Below are positions 1 to 7,200 of a stretch of 10,261 bases of DNA, one piece after another. How positions within the stretch are numbered: the stretch's first letter is position 1; each line of letters opens with the position of its first letter. A program made the position numbers and the translations under genes. The notes beneath the pieces were generated by a model. That model did no database searches and was not told the DNA's origin. It saw nothing but the letters and a program-made list of their open reading frames with translations. Source of the stretch: Anaeromyxobacter sp. Lineage in GTDB: Bacteria > Myxococcota > Myxococcia > Myxococcales > Anaeromyxobacteraceae. Location: NCBI GenBank assembly GCA_020028115.1, contig JAHWYA010000028.1:1-10261 (forward strand), written 5' to 3'.

Positions 1-626
1 CCGGCGAGGCGGGCCGAGGCGGCCGGCGCGACCGCCCCGCCGCGGTCGGGCTGGACGAGGTGCGGGTTGTGGCAGTCCGCGCAGGCGACCGCGTCGGGCC
101 CGGTGGCGGCGCCGTGGCGGAAGGGCTTGCGGAGCTGCGCCGCCACGTCGGTGCGGTTCGTGCCGCCGTGGCAGGCGAGGCAGAGCGCCTCGCCGCGGAG
201 GACGGTCATCGCCGGGATCGGCCCCGCCTCGTCGACCGCGCCGTGCGCGTCGTGGCAGGTGACGCAGGCGCCGGCGTCGGTGCCCTTGCGCGCGCGCGGC
301 TTCGGCCCGGGCCAGGCGATGGCGCCGGGCCCGCCGTGGGCGGACCGCTCGTAGGTGGCGTCGCCCTGGTACGACGAGCCGGGCGCGGGCGTGCGGTGGC
401 AGGAGGCGCAGAGCGCGTTCCGGTCCCGCTCCTTCGAGCGGCGGACCTCGCTCGAGTGGCAGTGGCGACAGGCGCCCGCGTCGTGGCGAGGATCGAGCCG
501 CACGAGCCCGTGCTTCGAGTCCTTCACCCGGCCGCTCGCGGCGCGGGCGGCGACGGGCGCGGCGGCGAGGGCCGCCGCGAGCAGGACGAGGCGCGCGGCC
601 GCGAAGCGTGGACGCGAACCCGTCAC
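1..626 (-). CDS. Multiheme c-type cytochrome, 3' end outside window (at least 5 hemes)
   Basis: Partial gene: 208 codons are visible and the frame is still open at base 1. The GTG start (626-624) overlaps the TGA stop of the upstream cytochrome in a GTGA tetranucleotide, so translation is probably coupled. Residues 1-30 form a Sec signal peptide (positive n-region, Leu/Ala-rich core, cleavage near AARA-ASG), which predicts a periplasmic or exported protein. Five CXXCH haem c sites are visible at residues 53-57, 73-77, 121-125, 149-153 and 182-186. Several are followed by a second His, as in CVTCHDAHG and CADCHNPH, typical of bis-His multihaem proteins of the paired-CXXCH / decahaem class. It is probably a periplasmic or surface electron carrier acting with the two hexahaem cytochromes upstream. 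Total haem number and subfamily cannot be stated because the C-terminus is missing. Confidence 0.85.
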   Translation of the reverse strand, partial: MTGSRPRFAAARLVLLAAALAAAPVAARAASGRVKDSKHGLVRLDPRHDAGACRHCHSSEVRRSKERDRNALCASCHRTPAPGSSYQGDATYERSAHGGPGAIAWPGPKPRARKGTDAGACVTCHDAHGAVDEAGPIPAMTVLRGEALCLACHGGTNRTDVAAQLRKPFRHGAATGPDAVACADCHNPHLVQPDRGGAVAPAASARLA

Positions 627-1492
627 TGGACGTGGCACTCCCGGCACAGGACCTGCGAGTCGGTCGTGCCGCCGGGCGTCCGCAGCTCGCTCGTCGTGGA
701 GCCGTGGCCGTAGTGGCAGGTCAGGCACGCGATCCGGTCGTCGGTGGACGGCACGACGGGGTCCGTCGGGTTCTCGACCGGGACGCGGGGGCCGGTCACC
801 GCGAGCCACGTCGCGTACGACGCCATCGTCGACCCGTAGATGGTGGCGGAGATGGGGTGCTCGGCGTGATCGGCCGGCGCGCGGTCGTGGCAGTCGACGC
901 ACCAGGCGTTCACGCCGCCGCGGTAGGCGAGGTTCTCGAGCGCGTAGACGTCGGCGGGGTTCGCGCCGTCGGCCTTCTTCGCCTGGTCGACCGCGACGAG
1001 GAGGTCGGCCCCCGTCCCGCCCCCCGGACGCCCGCGGAGGTTCCGGTAGTTCCCGTTCCCGTGCGTGTCGTGGCAGCTCGCGCACGAGAGGATCATCTGC
1101 CCCGAGCCGAGCGGCACCTGCTGCGGGCTCGAGCGGAGGAGCCGGTGACCCTTGCCCGTGCCGCTCCCGTCGCGGCTCGGGAAGAGCCCGGCGGCGGGCT
1201 CGGCGACGTAGCCCACCGGCGCGAGCACGTCCGGCGCGCGCGGGTTCGAGCCGTCGTGGCACGCGAAGCAGAGCGACACCGCGTCGCCGGCGCGCAGGAG
1301 GTGCTCGGAGAGCCCCGGCGAGCGGTCGTACCGCATCGGCAGGCCGTCCGCGCTGTTGTGCGAGGTGTGGCAGTCGGAGCAGACGAGCCGGCCGCCCTCG
1401 TGCCAGTCCCCGGCCATGCCGGCGCGCGGGACGAGGAGCCCGAGGATCGCGGCGCCGAGCGCCGCGCGCGCGAGGGTCGAGGGCGAGCGCAC
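623..1492 (-). CDS. Hexaheme c-type cytochrome, OmcS-like layout (short paralogue)
   Basis: Secreted cytochrome with six CXXCH sites; 289 residues from the GTG at 1492. The frame extends upstream to another GTG at 1546, but the extra 18 codons include ATT, ACA, GAA and TTT, rare in this GC-rich DNA. Starting at 1492 gives a compact signal peptide (MRSPSTLARAALGAAILGLL...) with cleavage near GMA-GDW. Neither start has a clear Shine-Dalgarno. Hemes: CSDCH 38-42, CFACH 75-79, CASCH 137-141, CVDCH 198-202, CLTCH 256-260, CRECH 283-287, the last almost at the C-terminus. Motifs shared with the longer hexahaem protein upstream and, from memory, with Geobacter OmcS are: aromatic-His-x-Gly seven residues before the first haem Cys (WHEGG, H31), CHTSHNS, KGH before haem 3 (H116), YRNL after haem 3, and EHP after haem 4. 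It is shorter than OmcS (about 430 residues). Probable extracellular or periplasmic electron carrier, co-transcribed with the next cytochrome through a GTGA overlap. Confidence 0.85.
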   Translation of the reverse strand: MRSPSTLARAALGAAILGLLVPRAGMAGDWHEGGRLVCSDCHTSHNSADGLPMRYDRSPGLSEHLLRAGDAVSLCFACHDGSNPRAPDVLAPVGYVAEPAAGLFPSRDGSGTGKGHRLLRSSPQQVPLGSGQMILSCASCHDTHGNGNYRNLRGRPGGGTGADLLVAVDQAKKADGANPADVYALENLAYRGGVNAWCVDCHDRAPADHAEHPISATIYGSTMASYATWLAVTGPRVPVENPTDPVVPSTDDRIACLTCHYGHGSTTSELRTPGGTTDSQVLCRECHVQ

Positions 1493-1582
1493 GTCGCCAG
1501 GGAAACAGGGCGGCGAGCGGCGAAATTCTGTAATGACCCCGGGCACGTCGGCGGATGTGCGCGCGCGCCCACAAGAACGAAG

Positions 1583-1610
1583 GAGGGGGACCGGCGAACC
1601 GGTCCCCCTC
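1583..1610 (-). terminator. Intrinsic terminator with UUCG tetraloop
   Basis: A perfect 12-bp inverted repeat (GAGGGGGACCGG / CCGGTCCCCCTC) with a 4-nt loop that reads TTCG in the minus-strand transcript. The tail after it in that transcript is T-rich (CTTCGTTCTTGT). It begins 24 nt after the stop codon of the OmcS-like gene and before the second hexahaem gene. It should therefore end, or attenuate, transcription of the first gene and uncouple its level from the downstream pair. Confidence 0.85.
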
Positions 1611-1633
1611 GGACTGCGAGCTGCCTTCCTCGA

Positions 1634-2848
1634 CTAGCGGACGACCGCGTCCATCGGCGTGCCCGTGTAGGACTCGACGTTGGACGTGCCCTGGCCGTGG
1701 CACTGGTTGCAGAGGTTCGCGTACCGGCCGGTGCCGTTCTCGAGCTGCGCATTGTCGGTCAGCGCGACGTTGCCCGCGATGAAGCGGAGGCCGAAGCCGT
1801 TCGTCGAGCCGTGCGCGTTGTGGCAGGAGACGCACATCGGGGCGGCGTTGATGAAGTCGGAGGCGTTCTTCTGCGCCGCCTTCACCTTCGTCGTCTTGCC
1901 GTTCAGGCCGCCCGTGGAGGTGTGGCCGTGGTTCGAGCCGCCCGCGACCGCCGGGACGAGGCCGCCGACGACGACGCCGGACGTCGGGTGGCGGGTGAAC
2001 GCCTCCCAGCCGGTCATGTCCGCGCCCTGGGTGGCGTCGAGGAACTCACCGCCGACGCCCGCGCCCGTCGCGCCGTTGCCGACCGCGCCGGCGCCCGGAG
2101 CGCCGTGGAACTCCGAGTGGCACATCGCGCAGAGGTTGTTCATGCGGTTCGCCGAGGCGACGCCGCCGACCGTCTGCTGCGCGTAGGAGATGTTGCGCAT
2201 GTCGTAGTAGCCGCCGAACGCGCCGTCGATCTGCGGGACGTACTTGCCCGCCGCGATGGCCCCGGCCGCGACCTTGATCGTGACGTCCTTGGTGAGGTCC
2301 GTCGAGGTGTCCGTGCCCGCCGCGTCCTTGACGATGTAGGTCGGCTGCGTGTTGGCGTCGGCGCGGCTACCGAGGTTCCGGTAGCTGACGTCCCTGCCGT
2401 GCTGGATGTGGCAGCCGAAGCAGGTGAGCGTCTGGGTCGAGCCGCCCGGGGCGGCCGCCGAGGCGTCGAGGCCGTGGCCCTTGTAGAGCTCGTGGACGGC
2501 GGTGCCGTCCGGGATCGAGCCGGCCGACCGCGGGTAGGGGTTCGTGTTGTCGCCGACGACGTCCGGGGCGAAGGTCTTGCCGTCGTGGCAGGCCTTGCAG
2601 GACTCGCTCTCGGAGCCCTTGAGGAGGAAGTCGTACACGGTGCCCTGGGCGAACTGCCAGTCGCCGCCGAGCTTCGCGCTCGCAGCGCCGGCGGCGCCGA
2701 GCGACGTGTCGCTGCCGTAGCCGTGCGACTGGCTGCCGTGCATCGAGTGGCAGTCGTAGCAGAGGAGGTACTTGCCGACGTGATACTCGCCCGCGAAAGC
2801 GGCGCCGCCGAACGCCAGCAGCGCGGCCGCGAAGATCAGCTTCTTCAT
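1634..2848 (-). CDS. Hexaheme c-type cytochrome, OmcS-like candidate nanowire subunit
   Basis: A secreted 404-residue protein. The ATG at 2848 is chosen because an AAGGAG Shine-Dalgarno lies 10 nt upstream and the product opens with a clean signal peptide (MKKLIFAAALLAFGGAAFA-GEY). Six haem sites: CYDCH 30-34, CKACH 84-88, CFGCH 143-147, CAMCH 240-244, CVSCH 339-343, CNQCH 380-384. Order, spacing and side motifs match my memory of Geobacter OmcS, the six-haem subunit of extracellular cytochrome filaments: aromatic-His-x-Gly seven residues before the first haem Cys (YHVG, H23), CHSMH, KGH before haem 3 (H125), CHxxH with YRNL after haem 3, CAMCHSEFH like CANCHTDIH, RHP at 286-288, CVSCHNAHGSTNGF like CLSCHRAHASGF, and a C-terminal LCNQCH. 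Eleven non-motif His are enough to give all six hemes a second axial His. Length is close to OmcS. It is alone between a regulatory gap and a terminator, as expected for a highly expressed structural subunit. Polymerisation is inferred. Confidence 0.9.
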   Translation of the reverse strand: MKKLIFAAALLAFGGAAFAGEYHVGKYLLCYDCHSMHGSQSHGYGSDTSLGAAGAASAKLGGDWQFAQGTVYDFLLKGSESESCKACHDGKTFAPDVVGDNTNPYPRSAGSIPDGTAVHELYKGHGLDASAAAPGGSTQTLTCFGCHIQHGRDVSYRNLGSRADANTQPTYIVKDAAGTDTSTDLTKDVTIKVAAGAIAAGKYVPQIDGAFGGYYDMRNISYAQQTVGGVASANRMNNLCAMCHSEFHGAPGAGAVGNGATGAGVGGEFLDATQGADMTGWEAFTRHPTSGVVVGGLVPAVAGGSNHGHTSTGGLNGKTTKVKAAQKNASDFINAAPMCVSCHNAHGSTNGFGLRFIAGNVALTDNAQLENGTGRYANLCNQCHGQGTSNVESYTGTPMDAVVR

Positions 2849-2858
2849 ACCGGTGATG

Positions 2859-2864
2859 CTCCTT
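2859..2864 (-). promoter_or_regulatory. Ribosome binding site of the OmcS-like gene
   Basis: AAGGAG on the minus strand, 10 nt before the ATG at 2848. It fixes the start at residue 1 of the signal peptide, not at the in-frame upstream start at 2938. Confidence 0.7.
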
Positions 2865-2888
2865 GGGTTGGTGCTGGTGCTACGCAGT

Positions 2889-2903
2889 GGTGCGAATTGC
2901 ACC
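2889..2903. promoter_or_regulatory. 15-bp inverted repeat in the leader of the OmcS-like gene
   Basis: GGTGC-GAATT-GCACC, perfect 5-bp arms around a 5-nt centre, 41 nt upstream of the start codon. It lies in the ~310-bp non-coding gap (2849-3161). It could be an operator or a small hairpin in the 5' leader. No known regulator can be named from the sequence. Confidence 0.35.
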
Positions 2904-3008
2904 CGGCGGGTCACCACAGCATCAGCCGTACCAGCCAAGATCCCGCAGTTATGGGGCTTTTCCGCACGGACAGTCGTTTACGGTGTGGGTTGTACCCCAC
3001 CCACCCGT

Positions 3009-3030
3009 ACGCACCACTCGAACGGTGCGT
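3009..3030. promoter_or_regulatory. 22-bp operator-like inverted repeat with adjacent -35-like box
   Basis: Arms ACGCACC and GGTGCGT are perfect 7-bp complements around 8 nt whose centre is TCGA; 9 of 11 base positions are symmetric. On the minus strand a TTGACG box (3033-3028), one base from the TTGACA consensus, overlaps the arm. A -10 at 17-18 bp would fall at GTACGG/TACGGG, which is a poor match. The promoter reading is therefore weak, but the placement would suit a repressor or activator site for the OmcS-like gene 160 bp downstream. Confidence 0.35.
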
Positions 3031-3059
3031 CAAAGGCTTGCAGGAAATCGCTGGCGCTC

Positions 3060-3077
3060 AGGGTGGTCACTGACCCA
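3060..3077. promoter_or_regulatory. Copy 3 of the shared 18-bp palindromic motif
   Basis: AGGGTGGTCACTGACCCA. It is identical at 15 of 18 positions to the site at 7467-7484 upstream of the 42-haem gene. It also contains an 11-bp perfect palindrome GGTCACTGACC. It sits in the gap upstream of the OmcS-like gene, about 210 bp before its start. Candidate binding site for a regulator common to both transcription units. Confidence 0.45.
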
Positions 3078-3083
3078 CCGCAG

Positions 3084-3119
3084 CGTCGAAATGGGTGCGG
3101 GAAAACCCCCACTTCGACG
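3084..3119 (-). terminator. Hairpin after the propeller gene, possible terminator
   Basis: CGTCGAAGTGGG in the minus-strand transcript pairs over 12 bp with CCCATTTCGACG, around a 12-nt loop that can itself form GGG-TTTT-CCC. One position is a G-U wobble in the minus transcript but an A-C mismatch in the plus transcript, so the structure favours minus-strand RNA. It begins 42 nt after the NHL gene stop. There is no U tract, so it may be a weak or Rho-assisted terminator or an RNA processing/stability element. Confidence 0.5.
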
Positions 3120-3161
3120 GCACGTACTCTGGGTCGTGTGCGGAGGGCGAGCGGACGCGGA

Positions 3162-4226
3162 CTACCGCGTCTCGGGCTCGGCCTCTGCGCCTGCGCCTGC
3201 GCCGGGGGCCGGCTCGCCGGCGGGCAGCGGCTCCGGCGCGGGCTTCGGCTCTCTCACGCGGAAGCGCTGCACCCGGCCGTTGATCTTCTCGAGCACGAGG
3301 AGGTTCCCCTCCCCGTCGAACGCGAGCTGGCCCGGGTAGCCGAGATCTCCGGCCGCGCGCCCCCGCCCGCCGAAGCGGCCGAGGAAGAGCCCGTCCGGCA
3401 GGAACACCTTCACCTCGTGCCGGAGCGCGTCCGCGACGAAGATCTTGCCGCTCGGCGCGACCGCGATCCCCGACGGCAGCGAGAACGTCTCGGGGCCCGA
3501 CGCGTGCTCGCCGAAGCCGCGCAGGTACTTCCCGCGCCGGTCGAACACCTGCACGACGGTGCCGACCTGGTCGAGGACGTACACGCTCTCCGCGTCGGTC
3601 GTGATCGCGACGATCGCGATGAACTGTCCGCGGTCGTAGCCCACGGTCCCGAAGCGCGCGACGAGCTTGCGCGCCTCGTCGTACACGAACACCTCGGAGA
3701 GCTTGTTCTCCGCGACGTAGAGCCAGCCGCGGGCGTCGACGTGCAGCGCGGACAGGACGACGTCCTTGCGCCCGTCGAGCCCGGCGAGCGCCACGTTCCC
3801 GAGGGGCACGCCGCGGAAGCTGAACTCCTTCACTCGCGCGCGATCCTGGTCGAGCACGTACACGTGGTGGCTCGCCGGGTCGACGGCGACGGCGAACGGG
3901 GCCTCGAGGAGCCCGGCGCCGAACGCGAAGAGCGGCGCGCCCGACGGATCGAAGATCCCGACGAGCCGGCCGTCCGTGTCCGCGACGTAGACCTCCCGCT
4001 GCGCCGGGTCGAAGAAGAGGCCGAGGGGCGAGGCGAGCCACCCCTCCACCGAGTGCTCCGCGAAGACGCCCGCCGCCTCGACGGCCGGCATCGGGTTCAC
4101 CTTCCGGACCGGCGCGCCCGGGAGCTCGCCGCGCGCCTCCTGGGCGTGCGCCGGCGCGGGTGCGACGGCCGCCGCGAGCGCCGTGGCGAGGACGGCGGCC
4201 CTCGCGGTCGCCGCCGGCCCCGTCAC
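3162..4226 (-). CDS. Secreted six-bladed NHL-repeat beta-propeller protein
   Basis: 354 residues from a GTG start that overlaps the stop of the 42-haem gene in GTGA, indicating translational coupling. Residues 1-28 are a signal peptide ending near APAHA-QEARG, so the protein is exported. From about residue 66 to 324 there are six NHL/YWTD-like blades with the recurring pattern P-x-G-[IL]-x-[VF]-D ... hydrophobic-V-x-D ... V-x-[VE]-F-D-x-x-G, starting near 66, 109, 157, 202, 249 and 296. This makes one complete six-bladed propeller. The tail (328-354) is Pro/Ala/Glu-rich and low complexity. There are no CXXCH motifs and no obvious catalytic residues. NHL propellers occur beside surface multihaem cytochromes in other metal reducers (family knowledge, from memory). 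A scaffold, assembly or partner-binding role for the upstream cytochrome is inferred from coupling, not shown. Confidence 0.85.
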   Translation of the reverse strand: MTGPAATARAAVLATALAAAVAPAPAHAQEARGELPGAPVRKVNPMPAVEAAGVFAEHSVEGWLASPLGLFFDPAQREVYVADTDGRLVGIFDPSGAPLFAFGAGLLEAPFAVAVDPASHHVYVLDQDRARVKEFSFRGVPLGNVALAGLDGRKDVVLSALHVDARGWLYVAENKLSEVFVYDEARKLVARFGTVGYDRGQFIAIVAITTDAESVYVLDQVGTVVQVFDRRGKYLRGFGEHASGPETFSLPSGIAVAPSGKIFVADALRHEVKVFLPDGLFLGRFGGRGRAAGDLGYPGQLAFDGEGNLLVLEKINGRVQRFRVREPKPAPEPLPAGEPAPGAGAGAEAEPETR

Positions 4227-7200
4227 TTCACTTCCCGCTTCTTGAGCGCCCGCATCGTCCCGTCGTCGCCGCCCCCGTGGCACTGGATGCAGAGGTCGCG
4301 CTTGCCGTCGGCGACGAGGATGAACCGCTGCCCCGTGCCGTGCGGGCCGTGGCACGAGAGGCAGGTCATGTCCTGCTTCGTGCGCGGATCGACGACGCCC
4401 TTGCCGAAGGGGTGCGTGAACTTCGCGTGCGTCTTGTGGCAGGTCGCGCAGAGGTCGACCTTCGCCGCGCGCAGGAGCGACTGCTGGTCCGACTGGTGCG
4501 GGCTGTGGCAGCTCGTGCAGCGGCCGCCGTTCGCGCGCAGGGGGTGGATCGTGCGGGACGCGGCCATGTGCTTCTTCACGTCGTCGTGACAGTCGAGGCA
4601 CTTCTCCCGCTCGCTGCCGAGGACGAGCCCCTTCTCGTCGGCGGCGTGGGGAGTGTGGCAGTTGAGGCAGTCGTCCTTCGCCGCCTCGTGCGCCCCGGGC
4701 TTCCCGAGCGCGTCCTTCACGCTCGAGTGGCAGGTGAGGCAGAGCTGCGGGCTCTTCGCGACGAGGGCGGCGGGCTTGTCGCCCTTCCCCGCGTGGCAGC
4801 GGTCGCACGCGGCGAGGACGCGGTGCGGCGCGGCGCGGACGAGCTTCGGCTGCGGCGAGCCGTGAGGGTTGTGGCAGGTCGCGCACCCCGCGTTCGCCAC
4901 CGGGAACCCGCGGTGAGCCTTCGCGAGCGCGGCGTCCTTCGCGTCGTGGCAGGACGCGCAGAGGGCGTTCGCGGGCTTCACGAGCTGCGCCGGGTTCGCG
5001 GAGCCGTGCGGGTCGTGGCAGTCCGAGCAGTCGCCGTCGGAGAACGGCATGTGGACCGTCTTCGCCTTGAGGAGGGCCTTCTGTTTCTCGTGGCAGGAGA
5101 GGCAGAGGTCGTTGCCCTTCTTCGCGAGCAGCTTCTTCTCGCCCGAGCCGTGCGCGTCGTGGCACTTGGCGCACTCGCCGGCCCTGACGGGGGTGTGGAC
5201 CGACTTCGCGTCGAGCGTCTTCTTGAACGCGGAGTGGCAGCGGAGGCAGAGGTCCTTGCCCTTCGCGAGGACGAGCTTCTGCTCGTCGCCCGCGTGCGGG
5301 CCGTGGCATGACAGGCAGTCGCCCTTGCGGAACGGCGCGTGCGCGTTCGGCTGTTCTGCCTTCTTCACCACGTCGTCGTGGCAGGAGGCGCAGAGCTTCG
5401 CGCCCTTCGCGAGGAGCGTCGCGGGCGTGCCGCCCTTCCCCTTCGCGCCGTCGGCGGGCGCGTGGCACGCGCCGCAGTCGCCGTTCAGGAACGGGAGGTG
5501 GCGGACCGCGCGGGGGAGCCCCTTGCGATCGCTCAGGTGCGGGTCGTGGCAGGAGACGCAGGCGGTGCCGTCCACCTTGAGGCCGCGGTGGCTCTCGACG
5601 AGCTTCGCCTCCTTGGCGTCGTGGCAGCTCGCGCAGAGGGCCTTCACCGGCTTGGCGAGGAGGTGCTCCTCCTTCGACGCGTGGCCCGCGTGGCAGACGA
5701 GGCAGTCGCGCTTCAGCGGCGCGTGCACGACGGAGCGCGGCCGCATCATCTTCGCGAGCATGTTCTCGTGGCAGGTGAGGCAGGCGCGGCTGCCGGCGTC
5801 GAGGAGCTTCTTCGTCGTGCCGTGCGGATCGTGGCAGTCCGCGCAGGCGCCGTTGCGGAAGGGCGCGTGGACCGAGGCGGCCCTGGGCGAGGCCTTCTGG
5901 TCGGAGTGGCACTCGAAGCAGACCTCGGCGACGGGCCCCTTGAGGAGCGCCGGGCGATCGCTCGCGTGCGTCTCGTGGCAGGAGTCGCAGGACCCCTCGG
6001 CGACCGGGACGTGGCCCACCTTCTTCGCGGCGACCGCGCCGATCTTCTCGTGGCAGCGGCCGCAGAGCTGCGCCGGCTCGACCGCGAGGAGGCCCTTCTT
6101 CGCGGCGCCGTGCGGCGCGTGGCAGGTCGCGCAGGCGCCCTCCTTCACCGGCGCGTGGACGCGCAGCTTCGCGAACGCGGCCTTCTCCTTCTCGTGGCAG
6201 GAGAAGCAGACCTCCGCCTGGGGCTTCGCGAGGAGGCGGCCCTCCGCCGCGCCGTGCGGGTCGTGGCACGCCGAGCAGCGGCCCTGGCGGACGGGAGCGT
6301 GCTGCACCTTCTCCGCCGCCCAGGCCACCTTCTGCTTCTCGTGGCAGCCGTAGCACAGGGCGGGCTGCGCCTTCGCGAGGAGCTTCGCCTGCTCGGCGAC
6401 GTGCGGCCGGTGGCAGGCGGTGCACTTCCCGTCCGCGGCCGGGGCGTGGCGAGACTTCGCGGTCGCGGCGAGCTTCGCGTCGATCCCGTCGTGGCACTGC
6501 CCGCAGGTCTCCCGCTGCGGGGCGGCGAGCATCCCCTTCGTGTCGGACGCGTGCGGGCTGTGGCAGTCGGTGCAGGAGCCGTCGAGGGCGGGGTGGACGA
6601 CCTGCTTGGTGCCGGGCTTGCGGAAGTCGTCGTGGCAGTCGAAGCAGAGCGCCGGCTGGGTCTTGGCCGTCGCGAACGGCTTCTCCGAGCCGGGCGCGGC
6701 GTGGCACGCGGCGCAGTCGCTCGCGACCTCGTGGACGACGGCCCGCAGGAGCCGCTGGTCGCCGCCGCGGTGCGGCGCGTGGCACTTCGTGCAGTCCTTC
6801 CCCTCGACCTGGTAGCCGGCGTGCGCGCCGATCTTGGCGGGCTTGCCGGTGCCGTGGCAGGAGGCGCAGAGGTCTGCGCCCTTCCTCGCGAGGAGCGCGG
6901 GGTCGGCGCTCGCGTGCGGCACGTGGCACGACGAGCAGGCGCTCGCCGCCGCCGGGTGGACCGTGCCCGCCTGGAAGGGCTTCTGCTCGTGACACTGGAA
7001 GCAGGCGGCCGTCCCGCCCTTCTTCGCGAGGTGGGCGAACTTCGACGCGTGCGGCTCGTGACAGGTCGTGCACTTGCCGCCCTTCGCGAGCGCGCCGTGC
7101 ACGTGCTTCTCCTCGAGCGCCTTGCCGGTGGTCGCGTGGCAGTCGAGGCAGAGCTTCGGCTCGTCCGCCTTGAGCACGAGGGCGCCGACCACGCCGTGCC

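Noticed and set aside
2987..3002. GTGGG-TTGTAC-CCCAC hairpin
   Set aside because: Only a 5-bp stem with no extension or T tract; common by chance in this DNA, so not listed as a feature.
608..3073. Long plus-strand open frame (821 codons) across the hexahaem genes
   Set aside because: Antisense shadow of high-GC genes: Arg/Ala/Val-rich with no domain, while the minus strand shows signal peptides and ordered CXXCH sites.
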